DNA of 64,000 nt, from contig NC_049985.1 of the NCBI RefSeq assembly GCF_000003815.2, forward strand, positions 5,776,929 through 5,840,928. The letters run 5' to 3'. The stretch is from Branchiostoma floridae (Eukaryota > Chordata > Leptocardii > Amphioxiformes > Branchiostomatidae). Shown here in pieces: positions 34,201-44,174 of this stretch. Both the position numbers and the translations under genes were made by a program. The notes under the pieces are model-generated. The model saw nothing but the letters and a program-made list of their open reading frames with translations. It made no database searches and was not told where the DNA came from. Numbering within the stretch: the first letter of the stretch is position 1; the number at the start of each line of letters is the position of its first letter.

Positions 34201-37200
34201 GTGCAAATGAAATTATGCTTTTAGCACTGTCCAGTTGAATTGATTGACAACTGTGCTTTGAGTGTAATGTTATCATATGCTATAATGTCATTCTATGACT
34301 GTAGGAACTCACTGTATTGCATGTTCATGCAATCCTATCACCTGATATAAGTGACTTATTTTTTTACCATTGTACCCACTGTCTGAGGCAACCACCCCGC
34401 TTACATGTAGTTACCTCCATGAAGGAGGGTTACTTCCAGGAGTATTGTTGTTGGTTGTGTTTGTGTGTTTTCAGCTACATGTATAACTCAGAATCCCTTT
34501 ATATTCATAATGTAGTTTGGTATCAAAGGAAATGTTAGGCTCCAGCTTCCTACATTCCAAAGTTTTCTTACTGCCTAGACATAAGTGGAAACAGTAATTA
34601 GATACAAATCTGAGTTTTTATTTCCAAAGTTACATAGTGTTTCTTCTAAAGTACTACATCTGCTTTTTGGTCTTTGCACCATTTAACAAGTTTTTCGTTT
34701 AATTTTGTCTCTAATTCCTTTAACATTTAAGGATGAACAATCAATATCAGCCATACTTGCCAGATATTATTCAGTTTTTAGCAAATGTTTTGTCTTTTGG
34801 ACATAAGCTCTTTACTAGAGTACAGAAAAGTCTGGGCGTCAAATCCATAAGTCCGAAAGACCACAAAATCATAAGTCCGTTCTCTTTCCAAGTTTGTCAT
34901 CTGCAAGTAGACAGAAACAAATCATGCGAATCAGGAGCTATTTTGCATAATTCATGAGGAAAGTTTATAAATCCACTGCCTTTTTTTCTTTNNNNNNNNN
35001 NNNNNNNNNNNNNNNNNNNNNNNNNNNNNNNNNNNNNNNNNNNNNNNNNNNNNNNNNNNNNNNNNNNNNNNNNNNNNNNNNNNNNNNNNNNGCATGCTGC
35101 ATCAGTTTTGAGTACCCAGGGGATGTCATTAACATGGCCTAATAAAACCAGCGTGTACTCCTACAAGCTTTTGGGAAATTGGAATGTCCCATTGCTACCA
35201 AGAATTCTGCAATGATAGCCTTGAGCTTAGGAGTTTTCCATTTCATTTGCTCTGATTTTTAGTGACACATGGTACTCAAAGTTCATTAATGCACCTTCAA
35301 ACTCGGTAGTGGCCTGTGCCTGTCCAAGGTACTGAAATAGCTGTTGCGAGTTTCTTAGATGCTGAAAACCTTGTTGGGATATAGTGAAAACTGCATTCTG
35401 TGTTTGTTATCGATACATGTAATTTACAGCAGAAGCCAGTTAATTGCACAATGGATAACTGCACACTTCTGTTAATTGCACGGAATCCCAAAGTCCCGTA
35501 GTGGTGCAGTCCAGCTGAATAACACCATCCAGATAATGGCACCAAATGTGCTGGCAAATGGGGAGTGCAATTAAATGGCTTCTATTGTATTTCATTTTCC
35601 ACTGCATTCATTGTACAATAATGCACAGTCTGTCATGGTTAGTCTGTGACTGAGAGAAGAATGCTATAAGCTTTGTGTATCTGCCCTTTTTACCACTGAA
35701 ATTCAGGTGAAATAATGCTGCTAATCTGTAATACTGCTCTTTGTTTGCGAGATGTCTGTCTGCAACATACATAGAGAATGCCTGTCAGTGAATGGATTGT
35801 TTTGATATTTGTGGGAAGTTCTTTGTAATAGCTTGACATGATTGAATCATAGGCCCCCTAGAAGTGTCTTATGGTACTGCAATGGGACTTCCAGTTATGA
35901 TACCATGTGTTCTGGACATGGTATGGTCATGATTTTTGAGTGCTAGATACAAATGTAGCTCTTGAAGGGGAGAGTAAGGCATGTAGCTTTTGGCCCCCAA
36001 GCTTATTGGGGGACCTTAGGGGCCAGTTTTCAGAGTTAGAAAAAGAATTTGGAGTACCCAGGGAGGATTTGGAGTACTCAAGAAGGGTTGGCTTACAAAT
36101 ATCAGAAAGTTTGAAAAACTGACTTGTAGATAATGATTTTTCCATTGAATAATTGATACCATACAGTTTTTACATGTTCGTAAAAGTCTTTGACATTGTT
36201 GATAAAAAAAGGTAATAATGTTAACAAAATGTCTTACTTATCTTTACAGATCAGAGATGCGGAGATTGTGCGTTTAAGGGCAGTAAGTATGTCTTTACAA
36301 GCCTATTTCACACTGTAGTTATTAGAATAAGTCTTGCTCTTTGTCACTACTATGATGAACACTATGGGAACACTGTAGGACCTTAAGAAGCTTGCTATGA
36401 ACAGGAGAAAGGTGAGAGTCTTACGGAAAGACTGACGTCCATAGCCTGCTATTACCAGTAGTATCAACACTGGATTTTTAAATGGCTAGAAATGACTTTG
36501 TCATAGTTGGAATACATAATGTTATAGTCTGTTTAATCACAGATTATCAATATGCAACTGTTACCAACATCCCAACACACATCTGCGTGGTCAATTTGTC
36601 AAAACCTCTTTTAGCACTCCAAATACCGGGCGAATATGGACTTTAGTGCACCCCAAATCTATTTGAGTTATACAGGTAAATTTTTGACAGTGGGTGCACT
36701 GGTGGACGTAGATAATGTGCATATGGTGTATACAGTGACATGGTATTACATACATCAATTAAATGCACTATAGAACAGCAAGCTTTTGACATTTAGATTT
36801 CAGAAAAGATTGAACGAAAACCTTTGCTGACATTGTACATTTTTTAACGTTTTGCATCCAACTGCAGTTTCATTCCTGAAACCTGTGGGGGCATTTTTCA
36901 CTTTTGATGGCATTAAAAAAATATTGGAAACCTAGTAATCAAAACAATATACTGTAATCCAAAGTTCCAAATCTGCTTGATACATAAAATGTTTTGTCTC
37001 TCTTTTCAGGAGAACAACCTGCTCAGGACTTTTGTCGTAAGTAAATCTGTTACTTTGAATAAATCCCAGATATGACACTTGACCAAATGGCTCTTTTCAT
37101 TGCTTAGGACACAGTCACATACGTCATGCGATCGCTGTATGATCACTAACTTTTAACTTTTAGACAGCCATGGCAAGTACATGTGCATGTCATGCAAAGT

Positions 37201-38154
37201 TTAGCTGTCTTGCTACACATTTGTCAAAAGGCTGTCAAAGATGATCTTTTCAATGATTGATTCTGAAAATCCTATGGCATCAAATTTGTATGATGATCGC
37301 ACAATGTATTTGTCCTCACCCTAAGCAATGCATTTGGTAATGAAATCTAGGCATCTTTTCTTCTTCTTCTTTCTCACATGTTTGCATCTGATTCAGTTTT
37401 CCTGTATTTTGAAGATGTCATCCTTAAAAGCATGTTAATGTGGCCTTCAAGTATTCCGGCAAAAACTGTCAGTGTGAATGTCCTGCTACAGTCTGTTGGC
37501 ATATATGTATGTAACATGTAATAACAAGCATCTTGGCTAATATGCAGTTAAAAAAATTTGTTGTTTGTTAGCTGTTTGTAAGACTGGTACATCTCACATT
37601 CTTAGTAGCTTTGAATGTGTATTTTGTTTGTCTAAATGGTATGATCTTATGAACCTTTCATGATATCAATTCCCACCGATTTTCTGTCCAGATCTTTTTG
37701 ATGACAGTGTTTGCAAATGGAGGCCAACAGAATGCAGGGCAGCAGAATGGAGGGAATGGAGGGAACGGAGGGCAGCAGAATGGAGGCAACGGAGGCCAAC
37801 AGAATGCAGGGCAGCAGAATGGGGCCAACCAGAATGGAGGAAACAACAACGCTGGGCACAACGGCGGCAACAATGGCAACGTACCACTTGTCATCCCTGT
37901 CCAAGCCCCTGTACCGGCCCCTGCTCCACCCCCTGTCCAACCCCTTGTCCAAGCCCCTGCTCAACCCCCTGTTCCTGCCCCTGTGCCTGCTGTCCCTGTG
38001 CCCCGCTGTCCCTGTGCTCGCTGTCCCTGTGCCCGCTGTCCCTGTGCCCGCTTGCCCTGTGCCTGCCCCTGTTCCTGCCCCTGCCCCCCCCCCCTGGCCT
38101 GCCCCCTGTTCTTGCCCCTGTCCCTGTCCCTGGCTGTCCCTGGGCCCGCTGATC
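28214..38154 (+). CDS. Asn/Gln/Gly-rich repeat protein, first exons (interrupted by assembly gap)
   Basis: Exons 28214-28276 (start MAQQGAQQVPPV), 36250-36282 (IRDAEIVRLRA), 37010-37036 (ENNLLRTFV) and 37692 to the gap at 38155 all have canonical borders and all join in phase 0. Concatenated, the two microexons give an amphipathic helix with leucine spacing, suggesting a short coiled coil. The fourth exon starts IFLMTVFANGGQQNAGQQ, runs through NGG and QQN repeats, then NNAGHNGGNNGNVP, then a Pro/Val/Ala region with CPCAR repeats. No signal peptide is obvious. Low-complexity N/Q/G composition of this kind occurs in prion-like, structural and RNA-associated proteins; I cannot choose between them. 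The 8 kb first intron would contain another small gene (29786-30585), so assigning exon 1 to this gene is an inference from phase and composition. Confidence 0.5.
28597..28829 (+). repeat. Second copy of the hairpin/(TCCG)n dispersed repeat
   Basis: Same order as 13597-13914 (GC hairpin, TCCG run, GCTAGCGAGATATTCTACCC, GAATGTGCTGCTTGGTTT), but without the internal 104-bp duplication. Confidence 0.8.
29390..29560. repeat. Short imperfect tandem duplication
   Basis: GCGGGCAGTCTTCAATCCCA (29420s) recurs as GCGGGCAGTCTTCAGTCCCA (29517 on), each preceded by an A-rich AAAAATCCT segment. Period about 100 bp. No gene is seen between 28830 and 29785. Confidence 0.6.
29786..30585 (+). CDS. Small two-exon gene, 71 codons, unknown function
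   Basis: Exon 29786-29883 starts MVVAMERDPKIFLNFNLHKN and ends at a strong donor (GCAAG then GTAAGG). Exon 30468-30585 follows a pyrimidine-rich acceptor (CCCCTTTCCTTACAG), is in frame (phase 2) and ends in TAG. The second exon encodes a regular amphipathic helix, ESIKQVAKLLVQIHALDHAL then QVAREHSLKDLKQMVVGR. The initiator has G at -3 and at +4. I do not recognise the family; it may be a complete microprotein or the last two exons of a longer gene. It is flanked by inverted copies of CAAGGAGGTTAAAAA (29768 and 31409), so a mobile-element origin is possible. Confidence 0.5.
31297..31302 (+). terminator. Polyadenylation signal AATAAA
   Basis: First canonical signal noted downstream of the 71-codon gene (about 710 bp after its stop), inside the inverted-repeat-bounded segment. 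Confidence 0.35.
31720..31815. mobile_element. Half copy of the CGATCAGTCCTCTGATCC foldback family
   Basis: Matches one arm of the complete element at 44175-44520: AAAATAAAGCGCTTA, CTTTCGATCAGTCCTCTGAT and CCTTCTCAAGTTGAAATGA. No inverted partner is seen nearby. Confidence 0.7.
31850..32643. repeat. Uninterrupted copy of the repeat split at 14075-15960
   Basis: Aligns with the two flanks of the 14195-15302 transposon, ending in the same TTTTACCTACACAATATAAG and GCTCTTGTTTAAA type sequence. No coding frame. Confidence 0.65.
33231..34196. mobile_element. DNA transposon, 966 bp, with long terminal inverted repeats
   Basis: The left end is GGCCACACCAATTTAATTTC then TTGGTTCACGGATT; the right end is its inverse (AATCCGTGAACCAAGAAATT ... 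GGTGTGGCC). Inverted repeats are about 60 bp including imperfect parts. TAA flanks both sides (33228-33230 and 34197-34199), a likely target-site duplication. The interior contains a second repeat type beginning ACCTTCGCCAAGAAGG near 33520, related to 52310-53406 and 57180-57330. No transposase is visible. Confidence 0.85.
34992..35091. other. Assembly gap (100 N)
   Basis: Run of exactly 100 N, presumably a scaffold gap of arbitrary length, inside the 8 kb intron of the repeat-protein gene. Confidence 0.99.
35431..35583. mobile_element. MITE, 153 bp
   Basis: Ends AGAAGCCAGTTAATTGCAC and GTGCAATTAAATGGCTTCT are inverse matches over 19 bp with two or three mismatches. Short internal repeats of TTAATTGCAC are also present. 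Confidence 0.8.
37730..37870 (+). repeat. Coding GGN/QQN repeat
   Basis: Imperfect units of CAGCAGAATGGAGGG encode QQNGG runs inside the fourth exon of the repeat-protein gene. A paralogous inverted array lies at 41332-42438. Confidence 0.8.
37985..38060 (+). repeat. 15-bp tandem repeat with a probable frame slip
   Basis: Units of CTGTCCCTGTGCCCG. In the main frame they read CPCAR, but upstream and downstream composition (PVPA) continues in the next frame. One extra C at about 37999-38003 accounts for the change. Confidence 0.6.
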
Positions 38155-38453
38155 NNNNNNNNNNNNNNNNNNNNNNNNNNNNNNNNNNNNNNNNNNNNNN
38201 NNNNNNNNNNNNNNNNNNNNNNNNNNNNNNNNNNNNNNNNNNNNNNNNNNNNNNNNNNNNNNNNNNNNNNNNNNNNNNNNNNNNNNNNNNNNNNNNNNNN
38301 NNNNNNNNNNNNNNNNNNNNNNNNNNNNNNNNNNNNNNNNNNNNNNNNNNNNNNNNNNNNNNNNNNNNNNNNNNNNNNNNNNNNNNNNNNNNNNNNNNNN
38401 NNNNNNNNNNNNNNNNNNNNNNNNNNNNNNNNNNNNNNNNNNNNNNNNNNNNN
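38155..38453. other. Assembly gap (299 N)
   Basis: The gap interrupts the low-complexity coding exon. The 3' end of that exon and its donor are therefore not visible. The gap probably reflects collapse or failure in tandem repeats. Confidence 0.99.
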
Positions 38454-38698
38454 AACAGTTGACATTGAGACTCTGAGTATCATAGTTTGGCAGTATGTAG
38501 CACGAGACAAGAAAATGTACAGTTGCTGTGGAAGGACTTTGAGACATGTTAAACTTTAAATAGTGACAATGTGAGCTAGAGTTAGTGTTACCCAGTGTTA
38601 TGTTGAGAGGTTCTCAATGGAGAAACATGTAGCGTGAGATCATTAGCCTGGAATCCAGCCGTGTTGTGCTTTGGTCGCTCCCCTAAGGTACGCTTCCT

Positions 38699-39150
38699 GC
38701 CAACACGTCAGGTGTTCGTTACCATTTGAACAATCAGCATTTGCATATTCGCAGAGATTTTATGCAAGATTTTTGATTGGCTGGTTCAAGCGCTCATTCA
38801 AACAGGCGTTCCATTATCATCAACGACCCATCTTCGAAACTATTGGAACGATCTGATAAATCAAACTCTTGCCATACTCGGTTGGCAAGAGCGATTCAAA
38901 CATCCTTTCCATTGAGAAAAGCCTCTAAGGTCTTTGTTTGCTCGTTTTAGGGAAGAAATTCCGGGTAATTTGCTGGATAGTTCAGGCATTATGAACGTCT
39001 AAGCAGCGGCCATGTTGATGATAATGGAACGCCTGTTCGAACGAGCGCTTGAATTATCCAAAATTCAGCCAATCAGAAATCTCGCATATAATTTCTGCAA
39101 ATATGCAAATGCCAATCGTTAAAATAGTAACGAACACCAGACGTGTTGGC
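38699..39150. mobile_element. Foldback element, ~450 bp
   Basis: The left arm starts GCCAACACGTCAGGTGTTCG and runs to TTCCATTATCATCAAC. The right arm is its imperfect inverse, GTTGATGATAATGGAACGCC to CCAGACGTGTTGGC. Arms are roughly 125-135 bp around an unpaired centre of about 190 bp. Confidence 0.85.
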
Positions 39151-39337
39151 AGAGAGCATAACTATACGTTGAACTTCATAAATTTGAACAAGAGACCTCA
39201 TACCTCAATAGCCTAATAGAGTGTAGATTTGTTTATCTTGTTTCAGTGATTAGTAATTAGCATACTCTATCTTAATTGTTGGTCTTCTCTACTATGATTG
39301 TGTAAAGTAAATGTGACATTGCATATTGCCCATGCAG

Positions 39338-39379
39338 ATTGCACAGCCACATCAGCACGCTGCCCCGGGTCCTATTCGC
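39338..39379 (+). CDS. Candidate internal exon (Gln/His/Pro-rich)
   Basis: 42 bp between CCCATGCAG and GTAAGT. The phase-0 frame reads IAQPHQHAAPGPIR, in keeping with the low-complexity protein upstream. It probably belongs to the gene of 28214-38154, but the link crosses the 38155 gap. Another frame is also open, so the reading is not certain. Confidence 0.4.
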
Positions 39380-40009
39380 GTAAGTATATACTATGTATTT
39401 TCAGCCCTGTTAGGCCATGTTGACTTGTTTTCTAGTATGTGGATGACATCCTAAAATAAAAACAACTGATGCAAGCGTGCGAATGAAAGAATTTATGTTT
39501 GGCAAAAAAATTGGATGCATTATAGAATCTATTGGTGGTCAGATCATTTGAACAAACGAGAATGGTATACCTGGGTGCTCGAAATACTTCTTTCAGCCAG
39601 GTTGCCCAGGCTTCAACCTGTCATGTGTGAGTGAAGCCACGCTAGTTTGCGCCATCAATATTTCAGGTTACCCCACTTCCAAGTTATTACTTCCATCAAA
39701 TCAGCTATTTATCCATCTTCTTTTCTTCCAATTGCATGTAACTACTGAATGTTTTTATTATCTTAACAAAAATAACATCAAGAAATAAAATACAAAATTT
39801 TATGCACGAAGGTGGTAGCTGGGAAAAGGCAGTGTTCCAACTGCAAAATTTTGATGCTGCTTTCGAAATTCTGATTGAAATCATTGGAAGTTTATTTGCA
39901 AGTTCATGCCCCTTGGCTAATTGCAAGTACATGTACATGGTACAAACAAGATAGGGAATATGAATGTTACAATGAACTGTAGATTCACTGCATTCTTCCT
40001 ACACTGTAG

Positions 40010-40103
40010 CACGGCAGGAATGCCCGTTGGTGGCGTCAGGTGCAGCAGCAAGGGGGACCGAGGCGTAGTAACAGGGCAAATCAAGGACAGCGGCCCAACT
40101 ACT
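40010..40103 (+). CDS. Candidate internal exon (Arg/Gln/Asn-rich)
   Basis: Bounded by ACACTGTAG and GTAAGT. Phase 0 reads HGRNARWWRQVQQQGGPRRS then NRANQGQRPNY, ending in phase 1. An alternative frame (AGMPVGGVRCSSKGDRG) ends in phase 0 and would fit the next candidate exon better. Composition favours the first, splice phase the second. Confidence 0.4.
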
Positions 40104-40186
40104 GTAAGTTGTCAATCTTTGTACTGATTACCTTTGCCAGAAGGTTACCTCCATGAAGGTGGAGGTATTGTTTGGGGTTCGGATGA

Positions 40187-40528
40187 CAGGGCTGGAAATA
40201 CCACCTGCATATGCAGGTTAGTGCAGGTAAAATTGGAGCTGTGCAAGTATTTCTAGTGTCTACCTGCACCTAACCTGCACTGGTCCATGTACTGGGTTTT
40301 ATACATCAATGTCCTGTCATGTAGGTGTACATGGATTGTTATTAGCTGCATTGACTGTTACCACCTATGAAGTATAAAAGAAAAAAAAAATAGCAATGGT
40401 TTCTGAACAATTTTAGTATGATCCATACTTCCTAAATTCATAGTGGTGCAGGTAAAATTTGTCTGGTGCGGGCAATTTTCAATTTTACCTGCACCAGTGC
40501 AGGTTTGCAGAAATAAGTATTTCGAGCT
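40187..40528. mobile_element. MITE family copy (TGCAGGTTAGTGCAGG type)
   Basis: Same sequence as 42685-43025: CTGCATATGCAGGTTAGTGC, CACCTAACCTGCACTGGTCC and the terminal GTATTTCGAGC. The right terminus is shortened. Confidence 0.8.
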
Positions 40529-40782
40529 TTGGTATATTAAACTGAGGCAAGAACTGATGGATGGACTGCAGTGCTCAGTTTTGGTAGGTGGGTTTATTGT
40601 GATGGCTTTAGTAGATGGTTCGACCTTCGGGTACTGCAGCAACATTTTTTCAGTTTACTATAATGGTGGTGTGGCTCTTGCAGACCTTGTAGAAGGGCCC
40701 TATTAGTTGGTGTGAAGTACAGGTTCCCTCTCCACGAGAGCTTCAGCTGCTTTCTTCTTAATTTAGTTTTTGCCATGAGCAG

Positions 40783-40905
40783 GCACGCAGCTGTTATGCA
40801 TGCAACAAACGCAGTAGAAACCCAGTATCACAGATATATGATCATGATGGTTTTCACCTGCATCAACCGCCTGTCAGAATCCTACCATTCCTGCCCACCA
40901 ACAAG
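40783..40905 (+). CDS. Candidate internal exon (Cys-containing)
   Basis: 123 bp between GAGCAG and GTAATG, open in phase 0 throughout: ARSCYACNKRSRNPVSQIYD then HDGFHLHQPPVRILPFLPTN and K. It joins exon 43528-43662 in phase 0. Family unrecognised. Confidence 0.4.
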
Positions 40906-41331
40906 GTAATGTTATGCGGTGCTTCCCGCTTCTGCTTTGACTGAAATTATAATGCCCTTACCACAATTATATCCGCCCCTTCCTCCTTTCTTTCCCCTAG
41001 GTTTTAAAAGGGTTTTAGACGCCGCCGAACAAACAAGTTGTGTACTAGTGAACTTAATAAAATAACCAAGAGTTTCGTGTTTGTGTATGGAAAATGAGGC
41101 TGTTTTCTGCTTTCAAATGTTCGTCATTTTCGTGATTGGTGCCATTTTGTAACAAATTTGCCACGAGGGGGGGGGGTGTTTTAGACATGTCACAAACACT
41201 ATAAAGGGCAAACGTCAGCTTTTTCAAAAGCACTTGTTGCAATTGATCATGAGGAAATGCTACTAACAGCTGGTGATTGTAATTCAGTGATATGTACATT
41301 GTCACTGCAAGCATGCAATATTCAGTTGCAT

Positions 41332-42438
41332 CTACCAGCCGGGTACCCCGGGTTGAACTGGGGGTTCAGCAGGGGTGACAGGTGGTACGTTGCCATTGTT
41401 GCCGCCGGTGTGCCCAGCATTGTTGTTTCCTCCGTTCTGGTTCGGTCCATGCTGGTTTGGTCCGTGCTGGTTTGGTCCGTGCTGGTTCGGTCCGTGCTGG
41501 TTCGGTCCGTGCTGGTTCGGTCCGTGCTGGTTCGGTCCGTGCTGGTTCGGTCCGTGCTGGTTCGGTCCGTGCTGGTTCGGTCCGTGCTGGTTCGGTCCGT
41601 GCTGGTTCGGTCCGTGCTGGTTCGGTCCGTGCTGGTTTGGTCCGTGCTGGTTTGGTCCGTGCTGGTTCGGTCCGTGCTGGTTCGGTCCGTTCTGCTGACC
41701 TCCAGGCTGGTTCCCTCCGTTCTCTCCATTTGCCTGCCCTCCATTCTCCTGCACTCCATTCTGCTGCCCTCCATTTGCCTGCCCTCCATTCGCCTGCCCT
41801 CCATTCGCCTGCCCTCCATTCGCCTGCCCTCCATTCGCCTGCAACACTGTCATCAAGAAGATGTGGACAGAAAATTGGTGCACGCTCTGCATGTTCCCTC
41901 CATTCTGCACGTTCCCGGCATTCTGGTTCTGGTGCCCGCCATCCTGGTTCTGGTGCCCGCCATCCTGGTTCTGGTTCCCACCATTCTGGTTCTGGTGCCC
42001 GCCATTCTGGTTCTGGTTCCCGCCATTCTGTTTCTGGTTCCCGCCATTCTGGTTCTGGTGCCCGCCATTCTGGTTCTGTTGCCCGCCATTCTGTTTCTGG
42101 TGCCCGCCATTCTGGTTCTGGTGCCCGCCATCCTGGTTCTGGTGCCCGCCATTCTGTTTCTGGTTCCCGCCATTCTGGTTCTGGTTCCCGCCATTCTTTT
42201 TCTGGTTCCCGCCATTCTGCACGTTCCCACCATTCTGGTTCTGTTGCCCGCCATTCTGGTTCTGGTGCCCGCCATTCTGGTTCTGGTGCCCGCCATCCTG
42301 GTTCTGGTGCCCGCCATTCTGTTTCTGGTTCCCGCCATTCTGTTTCTGGTTCCCGCCATTCTGCACATTCCCGCCATTCTGGTTCTGGTTCCCGCCATTC
42401 TGCACGTTCCCACCATTCTGGTTCTGGTTCCCGCCATT
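41332..42438 (-). CDS. Inverted paralogous Asn/Gln/Gly-rich repeat exon
   Basis: On the minus strand the sequence before 42438 matches the intron and acceptor region upstream of plus-strand exon 37692 (GATATCAATTCCCACC then TTTTCTGT). From an AG at 42439-42440 the frame is open for 368 codons: NQNGG/QNGGN repeats, an internal repeat of the acceptor-exon junction (VHIFLMTVLQ near 41850, matching IFLMTVFA), then ANGGQ units, about 16 NQHGP units, and NNAGHTGGNNGNVPPV before a TAG stop. This is a duplicated and inverted relative of the exon at 37692-38154. In the internal junction the acceptor AG has become AC, so the array has absorbed former intron sequence. Whether it is expressed is unknown; no upstream minus-strand exons were identified. 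Confidence 0.5.
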   Translation of the reverse strand, partial: NGGNQNQNGGNVQNGGNQNQNGGNVQNGGNQKQNGGNQKQNGGHQNQDGGHQNQNGGHQNQNGGQQNQNGGNVQNGGNQKKNGGNQNQNGGNQKQNGGHQNQDGGHQNQNGGHQKQNGGQQNQNGGHQNQNGGNQKQNGGNQNQNGGHQNQNGGNQNQDGGHQNQDGGHQNQNAGNVQNGGNMQSVHQFSVHIFLMTVLQANGGQANGGQANGGQANGGQANGGQQNGVQENGGQANGENGGNQPGGQQNGPNQHGPNQHGPNQHGPNQHGPNQHGPNQHGPNQHGPNQHGPNQHGPNQHGPNQHGPNQHGPNQHGPNQHGPNQHGPNQHGPNQNGGNNNAGHTGGNNGNVPPVTPAEPPVQPGVPGW

Positions 42439-42684
42439 CTGATCGGTACAGAAAATTGGTGGGAATTGATATCGTGAAAAGTTCATAAGATCGTACTATT
42501 TGGTTCACATTTGCATAATTCATAACAAAATGCTCGATTAGCCTTCTTTGCCAAGGTAACACTTTGGAATCCATACTTTGACCAACTTGTGTTTTGGGGT
42601 GGACAAAATCATCAGCTGATAATCAGCCATTAAATTTGCCAAATGATGCCAACCTTTGCAAATGATGACTATTCTCAGCTGGTA

Positions 42685-43025
42685 CAGGGCTCAAAATACT
42701 ATCTGCATATGCAGGTTAGTGCAGTTAAAATTGGAGCTGTGCAGGTATTTCTGGTGTCTACCTGCACCTAACCTGCACTGGTCCATGTACTGCGTTTTAT
42801 ACATAAATGTCATATGATGTAGGTGTATGTGGATTGCTATTAGCTGTATTGACTGTTACCTGCTATAACGTATAGAAGAAAAAATAGCAATGGCTCCTGA
42901 ACAATTTCAGTATGATCCATACTTCCTAAATTCAGAGTGGTGCAGGTAAAATTTGTCTGGTGCAGGTAATTTTCAGTGTTACCTGCACCAGTGCAGGTAT
43001 GCAGAAAAAAGTATTTCGAGCCCTG
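42685..43025. mobile_element. MITE, complete copy with target-site duplication
   Basis: Inverted ends CAGGGCTCAAAATAC and GTATTTCGAGCCCTG. The flanks TGGTA on both sides look like a 5-bp target-site duplication. The interior repeats TGCAGG motifs. Other copies are at 40187-40528 and 56725-56942. Confidence 0.85.
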
Positions 43026-43527
43026 TGGTAGTATACTAGTAAGAGTATAATATTGGGATGTGGAACTCATATTAGTTTTGACTATCAGCTGATACCTCTC
43101 AATTCCCAGGCTTGTTCTTTTAAATGACCAGTATCTGTTTTATGACAATTTGTACAACATAAAATCGTATTAAGTAAGATTGGACAAGTCCAGTCTAGCC
43201 CTATTGTCCATGGCAAGTGAAAGTGCTGATCGGGCAAGTACATGACCTACCTCACTTAGTGAGATTTTTCCATTGAGTGAGATTTTGATATACTTGACTG
43301 TTACTTTTTACAGTCATGACATCAAGCAATGGTCAACATAGAAAAGTAGAGGTCTGAGGCAATAATAAGAATCCATTGCTGGAAGGGAAAATGCATATAA
43401 AATTGACATTTGAATTTTGGGCAAGTGAAAAGTCCAAGTAAATTTTTTATGTGCTTGCCCGATAGGACAAGTGAATTTTAGAAAACTTGTCCAACCCTGT
43501 TAAGAATTGAATGTGTTTTTCTCATAG

Positions 43528-43662
43528 TGCTTGACGGCATGTAGAGACCACCAGTGGACTCCAGAGTCTGACCAGTGTTTCATGACAACGAGCCCCATCA
43601 GCCCGTGCTTCCAGCCTATCAGCCTTCCAGCTCATTCACCACCGGTCACCAGCGTCTATTCA
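43528..43662 (+). CDS. Candidate exon with Cys and Ser/Pro-rich tail
   Basis: 135 bp between CTCATAG and GTAAGT; only phase 0 is open: CLTACRDHQWTPESDQCFMT then TSPISPCFQPISLPAHSPPV. It may be a downstream exon of the repeat-protein gene (compatible phase with 40783-40905). The Cys spacing is not one I recognise. Confidence 0.4.
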
Positions 43663-43744
43663 GTAAGTTGCACACAGTACCACTGATCGTCTTTGATGGG
43701 GGGAGGGGGGTATCACTGGTCATCTTTTAGAGGGTAGGAATGGT

Positions 43745-43985
43745 TAGGATTGATTTTTTTTAAACTTAGGGATTTTTTTTTTTTTCAAACTTAGGGATAG
43801 TTTTTTTTTTCAAAATAGGGATAGTTTTTTTTTTCAAACTTAGGGATAGTTTTTTTTCCAAACTTAGGGATAGTTTTTTTTTTCAAACTTAGGGATAGTT
43901 TTTTTTTCAAACTTAGGGATAGTTTTTTTCCAAACTTAGGGATTGTTTTTTTTTTTCCAAACTTAGGGATAGTTTTTTTTTTTTG
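43745..43985. repeat. AAACTTAGGGATAG-T(n) minisatellite, array 1
   Basis: About nine units of 22-28 bp: CAAACTTAGGGATAG followed by a poly-T run of 7-13. An identical family forms a longer array at 53635-53985 in the same orientation. Open frames across it are artefacts of the repeat. Confidence 0.9.
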
Positions 43986-44174
43986 GTGACGCCTCAGGGG
44001 CGGAGGCATTTTCTACAGTATTACGATCGCTTTGAAAGAATTTAGAAAATTCCACGAATGCATTCCCTTGGGAATTGATTTTTGGCTAAACCGCAGGGGC
44101 GTCGTTCATACACTGGTAATTGAGGACTATTCTAGCTGTTTGAATGTAAGTTCATCTGTGACGGTAGTTAACAT

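Noticed and set aside
41257-42488. Very long plus-strand open frames (up to 406 codons) with VRSVL, VPAIL or RHSGSG repeats
   Set aside because: They are the antisense of the minus-strand NQNGG/NQHGP array. A 15-bp repeat without stops is open in many frames, and only the minus frame is supported by homology to the exon at 37692.
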